In this document: positions 52,589 to 64,000 of the stretch, piece by piece
How positions within the stretch are numbered: position 1 is the stretch's first letter
Layout of the letters: each line of letters starts with the position of its first letter
Assembly: GCA_036365515.1 (NCBI GenBank)
Contig: CM070875.1
Span: forward strand, 103,210,628 to 103,274,627
From: Torymus aiolomorphi
Taxonomy: Eukaryota; Arthropoda; Insecta; Hymenoptera; Torymidae
Length of the DNA stretch: 64,000 nt
Reading direction: 5' to 3'
Translations under genes and position numbers: made by a program
The notes under the pieces: generated by a model
Databases searched by the model: none
Told to the model about the DNA's origin: nothing
Seen by the model: only the letters and a program-made list of their open reading frames with translations

Positions 52589-52613
52589 CTTACTACTGTA
52601 TTTGGCTATGATG

Positions 52614-53239
52614 TGTTACGTGTGAGCCTATCTCGGTTCACGCACGTACGAAGGGTTCTGAGGTGTTCGTGTCGTTCCAAGCCGAGACTCGAAACGATGC
52701 AGTGAAATACAACTAGAGTTAAAGTATACTTGAGTTATTTATTAAAATACTTATAGGCGCAAGAGAGATAATCCTAACACGCGTTCGCGATGCAACCGAT
52801 CGACGTCCTCTCGTGAATTCGTTATCCGCTCGTCCTCGTCCCTCGTATCTCACTTCCGTTCTCTCTCTGACCCCGCTTTCTTTCTCTTTCTTTCTGTCTT
52901 CTGGATGCGCTTCCCTTGGTTTTTATATCTCTGTCTTGGGGATCGTAAGTGGGGGATCATTGCTCATCGGCTGTTCGTTTCTTCCCCCTAATTCGACGTC
53001 CAGATCTCGTGCCGGTGATTCAGTGCCTCGCGGATTCGCTGTTCTGCTGACTCGCATTGGTTGATGTCATGCACCTTCGACATTCGACGTCCTCTATCAA
53101 CGCTCGGCATATTGCTGACCGGGAGTTTGTGTTGGGCTACGTGTCTTCGTTCTTCGAGAGTCTGCGTGAATCGGTAGCGCGTGATTCGAGTTCATGGCCG
53201 CACGCGCTTTCTCTCTGGAAGCTACCACTCGTAACACGT
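52614..53239. repeat. Possible solo LTR
   Basis: Begins TGTTACGTG and ends CTCGTAACA, the inverted termini of a Gypsy-type LTR, about 626 bases, less AT-rich than its flanks. AATAAA on the minus strand at 52738-52743 would suit a minus orientation. No primer site follows on either side and no clear target duplication was found, so this may be a solo or chimeric LTR. Confidence 0.4.
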
Positions 53240-53659
53240 CTGAGGGCCGCGACATCGACCTCCGGGGCGATGAAACAAGTGACGGGGCTGGGGGAAAAAA
53301 TTCTGTTTTTTTTTTCTTCACTTGATGTTAGGGGGTTAGATGAGGTAGGTTCGTAGAATTGCTGCTAGGGTTGGTTGGATTTAGTTCGATACTAAAGTTT
53401 CTATACTGCTGGGGTTTGCTAAGGTTGACGTCGAGCGGTCGGAAGCGTTAACAAAATTATTCATCTTTCTAGGGTATGATGTGTGTATGTTACAGTCTTA
53501 ATATTCGTGTGTAGTGTTGTGTCTGCGTGAGTGTACCTAACAATACAATTCTAAACCTAACGATTTTTCTCTCTCGCTTCTTATTATATATTCTTTTTGT
53601 ACATAAGGTTTGTTAATACTTGGATACATGATATAGTGATATAACAATAGATATCTATA

Positions 53660-53690
<31 letters not shown>

Positions 53691-54040
53691 TGTTCTTTCT
53701 TTATTTATGATATTATATAAGATCGGGCTTGCGGCTCCGATTTTTCTCAACCCGTGCTTCGTTTTGACGGTGTGGCAGGGTGATGACTCTCCCTGTGCTA
53801 GTCGAATAATGTACCGTTGAAGGTAGTAGCGCTTGCGATGGTGCACCTGGAAAAAGTTCTTTATTGGTTAGTTTTCCAACCTAACGCGAGGACGATTATG
53901 ATCGCGACGCAATCGTCAGGCGGGTCAATACCCGCCTGGATAAAAGACTGCTGGTTTTAGAGCTATAAACTCGCCATTCACGGTGTCGCATCTAGTTCCT
54001 GCGCCAGGTTGATTACGTTTTTTTTTGCTCGTTTCTCAGT
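53240..54040. other. Non-coding stretch, no gene recognised
   Basis: Contains an (AT)n plus T run (53655-53690) and a small GC hairpin (CAGGCGGGT ... ACCCGCCTG, 53918-53939). The minus-strand frame 53846-53655 partly reads as protein but matches nothing I know. Confidence 0.45.
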
Positions 54041-54044
54041 TCCA

Positions 54045-54680
54045 GCGAACCCTAACTGTTTAAGCCTTCACTCTAGTATTTCTGATTATTAGCTGATTTA
54101 TTGTAGTGATTAATGTTTATAAAGCCTTTATTAATTATTAAAATAACTTTTGGGTGTGAAATGCCTTTTCCCCCTTTCTAGTTAAAATATCTAAGCTATC
54201 TCTGATATTTTCTGATTATTAGTTGATTTATTATAGTGCTTTATTGTTAAAATGTTTATTAGCCTGAATTAAGTGTTTAAATAACTTTTTCCAGTTCAGT
54301 TATGCTATTTACGAGTAGTTTACGTTGAGAGGATTAGTTTAAGCCCTCACTCAAGTATTTTCGATAATAAGTTGATTATTTATAGTGCTTTATTGTTAAA
54401 ATATTTATTAGCCTGAATTGAATGTTTAAATAACTTTTTCAGTTCAGTTATGCCATTTCCTAGTAGTTTACGTCGAGGGGATCAGTTTACGCCCTCACTC
54501 CCGTATTTTTGATCATTAGCAGATTTATTATAGTGATTTATTTTTAATGTTTATAAAGCCCTTATTAATTATTAAAATAACTTTCGGGCGTGAAATACCT
54601 TGTCCCCCTTATAGTTGAAATTAAGGACAATCGTTGAAGCCGTCTCTGACATTTTTCCGATTGCAAGTTTATTAATTATA
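54045..54680 (+). repeat. Tandem repeat, units of about 150 bp
   Basis: Four to five diverged copies share (GTTTA)(A/C)GCC(T/C)TCACTC..GTATTT, then GATTATTAG..GATTTATTATAGTG and TTAAAATAACTTT, starting near 54055, 54200, 54330, 54487 and 54640. No coding signal. Confidence 0.75.
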
Positions 54681-54719
54681 GTGATTTTTTCGCCTAATTA
54701 CACTCTACCATTTCAACTG

Positions 54720-54908
54720 GGCCGCCAGTTTCTGGTACAGTCGTACTTTGAACATGATATGAATTACTTATTTTTAAACGACGAAAAGCATTGCAAATAG
54801 TAGTTTTGCGACCTACATCGAAAGTATTATAAAATTCCGCTGTTTCCAAGGAACATGGCGATAATCTTTTCTTGATTTCATCTTTCCAATTTAAGACACT
54901 ACCTTAAT
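54720..54908 (-). other. Coding-like fragment of about 60 codons
   Basis: One minus-strand frame reads LNWKDEIKKRLSPCSLETAEF onward with GRKTTICNAFRRLKISN, free of stops. No start codon or domain is recognised. Possibly an exon remnant or transposase piece. Confidence 0.3.
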
Positions 54909-54929
54909 TTGTTCGTAACAATTTCAAAT

Positions 54930-55465
54930 TTATCAGGGTGTGGCGCGGCGCTGTATTCCTGCGCCTCGCGGTCCCGTGCCTGGCCGCACCAATCCTCTTT
55001 CGCGGGTAAATGCATATAGCCAATGTTTTCAGCTACGTCACTCCGTCTTTGAGTGTATATGTTGAGCCGTGTATGTATGTATACGCGGCTGCGCTATTCC
55101 CCAGTGCATAAGGCTTTGAGTGTAGTAGTTGGGGAGCCGCGGATAGCCGTCGTGCTATCTTTCCTGCTGCTTAGGCTTGTTGAGCATCGTATTGCTTTAT
55201 GCCGATTTCGAAGTTCGGTGTGTTTTCCCCCTTCTTTTTCCTTTGTTTAATAATATATTACTTAATTCAATCTTTGAATTCTTACATAAGTATTAAATTA
55301 TCAGATTAATTTAAAGTTAATTATCTTATTATTCTATTATTCATATATCTTGAATGATTAATTTGTTATTTAGTAATGAATTAATAATAATCTCTTATTT
55401 TGTTATCTACAAATTAATTTCTTTCCAAATGGAATAATAGGGCTCTATTACTTTAAGATTTATTT
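54930..55465. other. Non-coding stretch, no gene recognised
   Basis: GC-richer at 54940-55200, AT-rich after. Nothing supported. Confidence 0.45.
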
Positions 55466-55660
55466 ATGGCTACTAGCGTTAAATTTCAGGGAGGGACTCC
55501 CCAGGAGATTGTTCATTATCACGACGGTCTCAAGTCGGATGCGGCCCATAGCTTTATGCGACAGCCTCGCGGTCGTTATGTTAATTGTGGAGTTCATGTG
55601 GTACAATACGATACAATAAATATACAATCTCTACCTTTCACAAAATTTCAACAAAATTAA
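55466..55660 (+). other. Short open frame of unknown status
   Basis: 64 codons from an ATG with a fair context (MATSVKFQGGTPQEIVHYH, MRQPRGRYVNCGVHVVQYD). It looks more like protein than the surroundings but matches no family I know. Could be a retroelement leader or a chance ORF. Confidence 0.25.
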
Positions 55661-56730
55661 AACAAAAACTTTTCACTAATTATCATGCGAAAAAAAATTG
55701 ACTTTGTAAAATACGAAAATGATCAATATCAAATATCTAAAAAGTAACCGTTTGATCTTGCTGAAAATTAGCAGACGTATTATCTATAACACATACACCA
55801 TTGTCTATAACTTCGACATTCATGAACCAATCATTTTGTCCAAGAAAAAAATAAATAAACAATTTTAATCTTTCACCCGTAACTTTATTATATGAGAGAG
55901 TGTTTTAGTTATGTTATTTTTGATTGCGTTTTTCTTTTTCACTCTATGTAATTAATAATAAAAATTATACTTGTATCATGGTGACTAACGTTCATTTTTG
56001 TATTATGAAGTATAATTTGATTTTTATATTTACTACCCATAATAGTAAAAAAACGAACTAATCAAAGAGTATGATAATTGAAAAATGTTTTATAAGTTAT
56101 AAGTGTATAAATTTTATTAATTTAATTAAAATATTTCATTGCGTAATGAGATTTCGCTCACAGAATATTTTACCCATTTGCTTAAAATATCTCGATCCTA
56201 ACGGTAAAAAACAAAATAAATTTTGAGAAAAATCGAAAATTCGAAATAAAACAGAATTGAATTGGCCAAATCAAAAAAAAGGATACAAATATAAAAAATT
56301 GAGATCCGGATGGTTAAAATCGAACAAGCAGAAGGCGAGATCCAGGCGTACACATACACATAAACACACATACACATATATCTATCCATACAGATCTTTG
56401 CATTTATGTTCATTTAATTTTACGATCTCGATTTATCATAAAATATCAAAATGTAGGCAACATATTCATAAAAGTCGATCTCGAGTTAGATTGATTAGAC
56501 TAAAAAAATAGACAACCGTAGTTGAATAATTGAAGGTTTATTTAATTATTGAAAGTATTATAACTCAAATATTCGTATTTAATACGTATGTTTATGTACC
56601 TATACAACATTTATAATAGCATTAACTTATTTAAAATTATGTCAACCTACGGTTTTATTAAAATAAATATATTTATGTATATAAATAATTATCAATTTAC
56701 TACCTGAAATTTTATTTTACATAATAATTG

Positions 56731-56778
<48 letters not shown>

Positions 56779-57124
56779 GTGTTTAATAAGAGTTTATAAA
56801 TCGATTTTTAATATTTATTTTAATTTCTCGTAGAAAAATATTTTATATATTGAATTGTATCAAATGTTAAAAATGATATTTTAAATAATGACAATTTAGT
56901 ATATAACAATTGAACAACGGTATATTCCCTTTTCTAAGATAGCTGAAATTCACCTGGCATATGGAATAATGCTTTACACCTTGGTTTTACTTGAGAAAAA
57001 ATGTTTTCATATTTATTGGATTAAACATTTATGTACACTTGTCAACAACGTAATCAGAGAGACCTCTTTCTAATCACCTATACTTTTTGCTAATTTCTGT
57101 TTTATGTATTTATAATTTTTTCAA

Positions 57125-57190
<66 letters not shown>

Positions 57191-57700
57191 CATTATAGTT
57201 AGGGCAGTATTGTCACAATTTTCGAGCACTATTTCCTGAAGTTAGTTCAACGTAGACTTGATACGGATGTATAATAGTATTTTGGAATTGTGAATAGTAG
57301 TTTGGAATAATGAATTGATATAATTACAAGAGATAGTATAGTGTTAGCGTTACATTTTATACGTCATAGGTACAGTCAAGATGACAAAATTTTGTAAAAC
57401 ATACATACAAAAATATTGTGGAACTAAATGTGGGAAAATAAAATTATTAAATTAAAAATTAATTTTTAAATTAAATTATTATTATTTAATTATTTTTAAT
57501 TATTAAATTAAATTATTTTAATTATTTATAAAAATATTAATTATAATTAATTTTATTTAAAAATATAACAAGAAAAAGTTTAATAAAAACATTCAATATT
57601 TATCAGGTATGCTTTAAATATATTATTCGCTAGTGATACTTTATTAAATTTAGTGTTCGAAAGTTATGAGTTATTTATCAAGAATTAGTTCTAAAAATTT
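55661..57700. other. AT-rich spacer with poly-T and AT tracts
   Basis: Holds long T runs at about 56729-56776 and 57155-57188, the second preceded by (TA)n. Open frames here are low-complexity artefacts. Confidence 0.55.
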
Positions 57701-57709
57701 ACAAATTAA

Positions 57710-60290
57710 AAAAATATGAACAGTTTTCATTCAACTGAAATGCGTGAATAAGAGGCATTAAGGAAAAACTTATCAGGAATCCAAAAATGATGAAAATCAT
57801 AAATTGGAAGAAAAGAAATTGAGGAGAAAAAACTTACATGTTGAAGAAAAGTATGAATATAATTCAATTAAGTAACATATACGAAAAAGAGGCATCTTGT
57901 AAAAAGAATCATATTTGGAACATAGAAAAGATAATCAATTATCAAAAGAAGACAAATTAAGAATAAATATATTAAGCAGTGGAGTGCAAAAAAATATTGA
58001 CCTGGATGATTTATTTAAAGTGTAGTATAAATAGAAAAATACGGATACTAATTTAAAAATTTTCTTTTATTTTTATTAAATATCCAAAATATACAATTAA
58101 TAACAGAAATTATTACTAATTAATAATAAAGATCTGGATATATTAATTATAGAAATTGATATTTTTTTGCCTTGATTTGAATAATATAAATGGGCATATG
58201 GGAGCGTCCAGCAGAAACGGGCCACCGAGCGCGCGCGGTGCCTTTATTCTCGCTCATAATCGTATGCTGCGTCTTTGAAAAAAAAATCAAGGACCTATAT
58301 CGATAGATTTTTTCCTGCTCTTTCCAATGGTGCCATTGTTTTTATTGCGAAACGTTTTCTTCCGGACGAAAACTCGAGTTGAATATTGAAAGCCATTTTT
58401 CTCAAAGTATATCATGTTTTTTTTTTCTCAAAATAAACTACACCATTGGAAAGTACAACTCTTAAGCTTCAAAACCCTATCTTGGAGAAGTTGGAGAAAT
58501 AAAGGGTTTAAAAGTAACAACATCAAAAAGACAGCGCCGAGGGTCCGCGCGAGCCCCTCGCGCCCGTGCGTACGGCACGTTTAAGTGCACGCTCTATTCA
58601 ATTCGCTAATAATCGTGTACCAAGTCTCTGAAAAAAGAACTAAGGACATATATCGATAGATTTTTTCCTGCTCTTTCCAATGGTGCTATTATTTTTATTC
58701 CGAAATGCTTCCTTCTAGTTGAAAATTCCATTTGAATGTTTAAACTCTATTTTTTCAATAAAATATCAGCCTTTTCTTCAAAATGAATTATATTCTTCAA
58801 AAGTACAAGTCTTAAACTATAAAATATTATATTTTTAAGTTGAAACATGAAAAGTTCAAAAATAGTAAGATCAAAAAGACAGCGGCTGCCCGAACTTTTT
58901 ACGCTATGCTCAAGGGCGGATTAATACACGCGATGTGCTATTTCGCCCTTTCTTTTTTGTAAATATAAAATGTTTTGTAACTTACAATGCCAATGCGTGG
59001 ACATAATTTTGTGGATCTAGTTGTAACAGTTAGTATAATATTACAATGAACTTTGTTCATTTATATAACAAAATTTGAAAAACATAATATATTAAACATA
59101 AAAATATCCATGAACGCACTGAAACCAGTGAAATTCGGAATAAAAATAATAGTACCATTGGAAAGAGCAGGAAAAAATCTATCGATTTATGTCCTTAGTT
59201 CTTTTTTCAGAGACTTGGTACACGATTATTAGCGAATTGAGTAGAGCGTGCACTTAAACGTGCCGTACGCACGGGCGCGAGGGGCTCGCGCGGACCCTCG
59301 GCGCTGTCTTTTTCATGTTGTTACTTTTAAACCCTTTATTTCTCCAACTTCTCCAAGATAGTGTTTTGAAGCTTAAGAGTTGTACTTTCCAATGTTGTAG
59401 TTTATTTTGAAAAAAAACATGATATACTTTGAGAAAAATGGCTTTCTATATTCAACTCGAGTTTTCGTCCGGAAGAAAGCGTTTCGCAATAAAAACAATG
59501 GCACCATTGGAAGGAGCAGGAAAAAATCTATCGATATAGGTCCTTGGTTTTTTTTTCAAAGACGGAGCATACGATTATGAACTAGTTAAACAGAGCGCCT
59601 TTTACGCGAAAAAAGGCACCGCTCGCGCTCGGTGGCCCGTTTCTGCTGGACGCTCCCATATATAACTTAACTAAGTCATGTTTTATTATTAAAATTTAAT
59701 TTATATATATATTTAGATTTATTTTTTATGAGAACTTAAATATCAATGATAATGACGAACTAAGAAGTATAAAGAATAATATAGGGGGTTTAAAAAAATA
59801 TATAGTTAAATATGATAACAGGTAGAATCATAAAAAAATATAACTAAATTTTAAGAATGATATGTAAAGTTAATATGAGAGGGCGAACGTAGAATTCAAT
59901 GAGGATTTAATACTTGAAAATTACTTAGGTTCTATGAATGAAATTTGTAATTATTGAATGTACTACGGATAATTAGGATTTGTGGCCAAATATACCATAA
60001 TGTTTATGCTTTACATGCAAATGGAAATGTAGCCCGAAAATATGGGCAATTATATGTGTTAGATAATGACATGGCAACACAGGAACGAAAAAATTAGAAA
60101 ATGCAATCTTGATACAAAATCCGAATTGTTAAGTGTGTTGCTAAACAAAATATTAGTCATGATAAAACAAATTTATAAAATGTGGAAGTGAGTCGGGAGT
60201 AGTCAATGTTTTGTTTGAGAAACTTGAAAGCAGAAAAACAAAAATAACCGAAGATAGAAGGGTATTGAACAAAATCGTAAATACTTTAAC
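57710..60290 (+). pseudogene. Helitron replicase-helicase N-terminal remnant
   Basis: The clearest part is near 59960-60090: ICGQIYHNVYALHANGNVARKYGQLYVLDNDMATQER-type sequence, the hallmark of the Helitron-like N-terminal domain. It is followed in another frame by SELLSVLLNKI and IYKMW. Upstream, 59735-59960 (LENYLGSMNEICNY) and 57710-58015 (charged Glu/Lys/Arg stretch ending LSSGVQKNIDLDDL) fit the preceding region. Stops and frameshifts abound and the zinc-rich part is deleted near 59965. The fold-back element at 58199-59658 splits it. Rep and helicase domains are absent. Confidence 0.65.
58199..59658. mobile_element. 1.46-kb fold-back element
   Basis: Inverted ends TGGGAGCGTCCAGCAGAAAC, with TA on both outer sides (58197-58198, 59659-59660) as a possible target duplication. 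Arms of about 500 bases. The sub-repeat TCGATAGATTTTTTCCTGCT occurs four times (about 58300, 58660, and inverted near 59170 and 59520). GC-rich patches (GCGCGAGCCCCTCGCGCCCG) lie within the arms. No coding capacity. Confidence 0.82.
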
Positions 60291-60299
60291 ATAAAATAA

Positions 60300-60660
60300 T
60301 TCTTAGCTATAATCGTTTTGTTTGTAATAATCATTCTAAAATATTTAATAATTATTTAAATAAATCTAACTTTATTGATGTCATTTCTCTGTCAACTTTA
60401 TTAATCTCTTTATTTCCTGACATACCTAACTTTTCAACACTTTATGTAGTATCATATTGCAAAGCTTCGTTCGATTTAGTAATATATCCAGTATATCTAT
60501 ATATATATATATATATATACCCGCCTATATTGTTAAAATATGTTAAGAATTTAAACTGGAATAATAATAATAAATAATTTTAAAATAAAATAAAATATTA
60601 ATAATAATATTTCATTTTAAATAATTCCATTAATTTAAAAATTATATTTAACTGTATTAA
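60300..60660. other. AT-rich spacer
   Basis: No gene; a (TA)n microsatellite at about 60497-60520. Confidence 0.55.
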
Positions 60661-62245
60661 TTAAAATTTAATTGTACCAAGGCTATGTATATATATTACA
60701 ATTTTACCTACTCGATGTTTGTTTTTATTTCCGTGCATCTCCTAGAAATAATTCCTCTAACCTTCTTTCACATAATGAGAGAATCCTTTCGGCGCATGTG
60801 GTTCCTTTATGCATAATTGGGTTCGGGGGGGGGGGGGGGGTTATCGGTATTCTTTTATCACGGTGAAGATCGGATATCTCGCACATTTTTTTTCTATTTC
60901 GCGATGTATCCGTCCCAGGGTTCAGAATTCGCGCGGTCAGTCGAGTTGTATATTCTCCGTTCTTTATTTCGAATTTTGCTCTTTAGTTGGACGGCGGTGA
61001 ATGTGCGCTTTACATTTGTGCTGACGTTTTATTTAACTTAATACGCGGCCTTCCACAGTTTAGTTAACGTTTACATAATACGTGCCTCGCTTAGTTTCCG
61101 ATTATGACTCATTTGTCACGAGCCCAACATGCTCAATTGTCATCTCCAAAATCTGCCGTGTATACCTGTTTACTATTTTCTAAGGATTTATTATTAGTTT
61201 AAGCAAATCATTCCAACAATTACCATTATATTATTAATAATAGGTTTCCTTTTCCCCTTTTGACTATCCCCGTGCATATTATAAATGCCTTGCGCATTTA
61301 CCCGGCGCGGGCCTATGATTTCCTCGTACAACAACTCAATCGATTTAATCACTCATACGCAGGAATTCTCTCATGAGATAGCTGGTTGATAAAAGCAATT
61401 CACTATATTATGTCGCTTATTCTGGCCAAGAATTCTTTAGATAATGAGTAGGCGTGCAGTTCGCTGCATAACCCGTGTTCTATCGTATACGCGTTAGCGT
61501 TCTCCACCATGGCCCTGACCGTGACGCGGGAGGGATGTCGCAAGCAAGCTGGCGTTTCCCCCTCCACGTCACATGACCGTTAGGCTCAAAGCTGCTCAGC
61601 GCCGAGATTCGACTTGCGTCGTTGCATTTTCTTTTTTTTTTTGCAGACAATTGAGGGCTTTTTTCCTTTTTTTTCTTTTGTTTTCTTCCTTCTTTTTTTT
61701 CAGCTCCGCGACTCACATCTGCGGTTCCCTTTACGAGTACTCGATTCGCTAGTTCGATACAATACAAGGGAGCTGACCTTCGAAAGGTCAGGGAGATGGC
61801 GCGTGCGGGAACCGATGATCGGGCCATCGCTCTGTGTCTGCGGGAAGGTAGGGTGCATGCACCTGCTTCTTTATACGTTGTATATAGGTTTTAGCCAATT
61901 CGGTCCGACTACTCATTTTTAATGCGTGACTCATGCGTCTGTTTATTTTTACGATTAAGAGGTAAATTGCTTTTCTCGCTTGCTATCATGGAATTTGATG
62001 AGTTTGTTTCCATTCCTTTTTCCTGTTTTTTTTTTCTTTTTCGGAAATCATATTTCTGCGCCGCAATCTAAAAATTTGCTTCTTGTTTCCCCGTTTGTAT
62101 TTTCGTTAGAATCATTTGCTATTGAGTGTGAATAATTTGTTATGTCTAAAGCGTACCCTACTCTTTTCTTTATGACTCCTTTTTTTCTAAATTTTGACGC
62201 ATACAATTATTATTGGTATTCTAGCGATACTCATTGCCGGCGCTA

Positions 62246-62276
<31 letters not shown>

Positions 62277-62900
62277 TGTATGTTTGACATATCTTTGCAC
62301 GTATAATGTGCTCCTTTTTTTACTTGGGCGCGCGAATTCCTCGCGATTGGGCTTGTTGTTTCCCTCTTTTTTCTTTTAGAAGAATATACGAGATATCGAC
62401 CTTTACACGCGCGGCGTCTGAGGGGCCGCGGAAAAAAGAAAAAATATATATTGCCCCCCTTTTTTTGCGTTTGTTATGCTCGCCTGTCGTCTGAGGGGCT
62501 GCGAGGAATTTGCGCGAACGCCCCTCCTCTTCTGAAACCTTATTTATTCGTTTATTGAAAGATTCGTAACTTTTTCGATATTCGTATGTACGACTCGCGA
62601 TCTCCTTTTCTTATTTTATCGTTATGTCTGCTATGACTAATTTCCACGATTTCGCACGACCTTGCACATTCCGTCTCTATTTTGCAGAGTCTCGGTTTCT
62701 TCGCGAGATATTACATTTTTCATCTCCCCGAGGAAATGGCGAGTGTTTTTACCTTTGATCGTAGTAAAACTTAAATTCGTATATGGCTTGGATCAGTTTT
62801 ATTGCAGTGGGAGTTCTTAGTTGTGCTAGTGTGTATATGCCGTCCACCGTATTGCTATCCAATGTCTTTTCTTTGTCCCGTTGTAACTCAGAGGTCGCCG
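60661..62900. other. T-rich, mixed-GC stretch without a recognised gene
   Basis: Pyrimidine-rich on the plus strand with a G14 run (60827-60840) and many CG dinucleotides. The frames at 61480-61827 and 62306-62494 are low-complexity and not supported. The composition resembles a retroelement LTR or leader, but no ends were found. Confidence 0.35.
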
Positions 62901-62921
62901 CGTGTGTTTGCCTCTCTGATA

Positions 62922-63225
62922 CGACTCAGAGACTTTAGGACATGCTTGACTTCTCTTATATTTTTGTTTCGCAGCTCAGAGGCCGTTGCGCGTGTTCGCA
63001 TTGTAGATATGACTCAGAGGCTTTGTGGCGTGTTTGACTTCTCTTATATTTTGGTTTCGCAGCTCAGAGGCCGTTGCGCGTGTTCGCATTATAGATAGGA
63101 CTCAGAGGCTTTGGGGCGTGTTTGACTTTTCCTTTGTACCTGTTTTCTTTCGCAGCTCAGAGGCCGTTGCTCGTGTTCGCATCTCTGATACGACTCAGAG
63201 GCTTTGGGGCGTGCCCGACTTTTTC
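62922..63225 (+). repeat. Tandem repeat, units of about 88-92 bp
   Basis: Three full units and a partial one start GACTCAGAGGCTTTG and contain TTTCGCAGCTCAGAGGCCGTTG and CGTGTTCGCAT (starts near 62925, 63011, 63099 and 63191). Overlapping open frames are products of the repeat. Confidence 0.85.
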
Positions 63226-63254
63226 AGGTAATCCAAATGTATGCGGCCGTTCGC

Positions 63255-64000
63255 TAGTTAATCATTTGATGGTTTAATTTCTTTATCATTGAGATCCATA
63301 AGTGTTTCTGGATCTATAGCCTTGAATATCCTCAGGGCTATATCTTTATCTTTTTGTATCTTGGTTATGGCCCTTAGTACATTGGCGAGTTTAAGTTATG
63401 TTCTCAATAATATTCATTGTTAATATTCATCCAAATTTCGTTTTTTTTTCTCGTGCGACCTCGTATGGTTCCAACGTGATGGTGGACAACTTCTTGTTTT
63501 TTTTTCGGCTTTCGAAGTCTCACAAGCAGAATTTACGTGACCTTCATATTTGGATAGCAAGTCCTGTTCAAGGAATTAATCTATTTTTACGGAGATTTCA
63601 TCATGTACCACGAATTCTTCGTATAGCAGGCAGCACAATTCTGTACGAATCGTTTCAGGCGTCCAGCATTTCTCTCGCAAGCATCTCCTCTTTTATGGTT
63701 GGCAGGTGTATGGAAATCTAGCACTCTAGTTGGGATAATCTTATAGTATGTTTGGGTCTACTCGCGGTTACCTCTTCCTTTCAGTCCTAAGTCCTACAGG
63801 ACTCTAGTACCGAGCATCCTGAGAGTTTAAATGACCAATCACATTCTCTTTATTTGTCTCGTTAGTGTAATTATATCTTGCGTTATCTCGGTGATCACCA
63901 TTGCGCCAATCACTCCTAAAATCCCTTCCATAATGATGCGGCTGGGATTTATCGTTATTGAAGCTATGTTCGCCCTCCGGATGAGTGCTATCTCTTCGAT
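63255..64000 (-). pseudogene. Coding-like remnant, possibly retroelement gag
   Basis: Minus-strand pieces in different frames: near the window edge an Asn/Asp/Arg/His-rich stretch (SQPHHYGRDFRSDWRNGDH), like the C-terminal part of a retroelement Gag; and 63400-63258, LANVLRAITKIQKDKDIALR onward to a TGA. Stops separate them. The plus-strand frame 63398-63721 is probably the shadow. Identity not established. Confidence 0.3.

Larger units (their letters stand above)
50187..52613 (-). mobile_element. PLE-5: Penelope-like element
   Basis: Minus-strand PLE with a nearly full RT frame, a decayed GIY-YIG and a hammerhead-like motif before its 3' end. The left end abuts PLE-4b; the right end stops where a LTR-like block starts (52614). 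Confidence 0.8.

Noticed and set aside
52813..53356. Plus-strand frames of 83 and 99 codons
   Set aside because: Located in the LTR-like block, Ser/Arg-rich composition, no domain, overlapping frames.
61480..61922. Frames of 115 (minus) and 102 (plus) codons
   Set aside because: Driven by T/A runs (Lys or Phe tracts); no conserved motif on either strand.
1..64000. tRNA or rRNA genes
   Set aside because: I looked for cloverleaf-like and conserved rRNA stretches by eye and found none that I could support.

Overview
The window reads as AT-rich insect nuclear DNA packed with mobile elements. Nothing in it is prokaryotic: genes have spliceosomal introns, TATA/initiator promoters and long AT-rich spacers. 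The mixture of an env-bearing Gypsy element, many Penelope-like elements (PLEs), mariner, a non-LTR element, Helitron remnants and fold-back MITEs fits an arthropod. I favour a hymenopteran such as an ant, but that is a guess. I found no intact host gene; the only host-type coding sequence is a broken myosin IX motor fragment.

Layout. (1) 1-10.6 kb: most of one Gypsy-like LTR retrotransposon on the minus strand (env, pol in three frames, gag, primer site, a LTR of about 1.9 kb); its other end lies left of the window. (2) 10.6-15.2 kb: diverged repeats, a TTAA-flanked fold-back MITE, the myosin IX pseudogene, a minisatellite and another MITE. (3) 15.3-20.6 kb: a virus-like island with two minus-strand genes and one decayed plus-strand gene. 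All three start from the same promoter design (TATAWAAG, then TCAG 32-34 bases on). One is a four-exon gene whose frame stays open across all splices, and a perfect 20-bp hairpin closes the island. (4) 21.05-28.36 kb: a mariner split by PLE-1, itself split by PLE-2, each with its own target duplication. (5) 28.7-36.1 kb: a Jockey/CR1-type non-LTR element whose ORF1 is cut by a 2.3-kb fold-back element and whose ORF2 holds a 154-bp palindromic MITE. (6) 36.46-41.42 kb: two head-to-head copies of an unclassified transposon gene with zinc-finger-like cysteines. (7) 41.7-52.6 kb: four more PLE pieces and a second unclassified transposon gene in fragments. (8) 52.6-64 kb: a possible solo LTR, a 150-bp satellite, a Helitron remnant split by a 1.46-kb fold-back element, and poorly understood sequence.

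How it fits together: target-site duplications give relative ages. Mariner precedes PLE-1, which precedes PLE-2; the non-LTR element precedes the fold-back element; the unclassified transposon gene precedes PLE-4a and its MITEs; the Helitron precedes the 58.2-59.7 kb fold-back. The part most likely to be poorly described is the 15.3-20.6 kb island, because its genes share regulation and splicing and one still looks intact.
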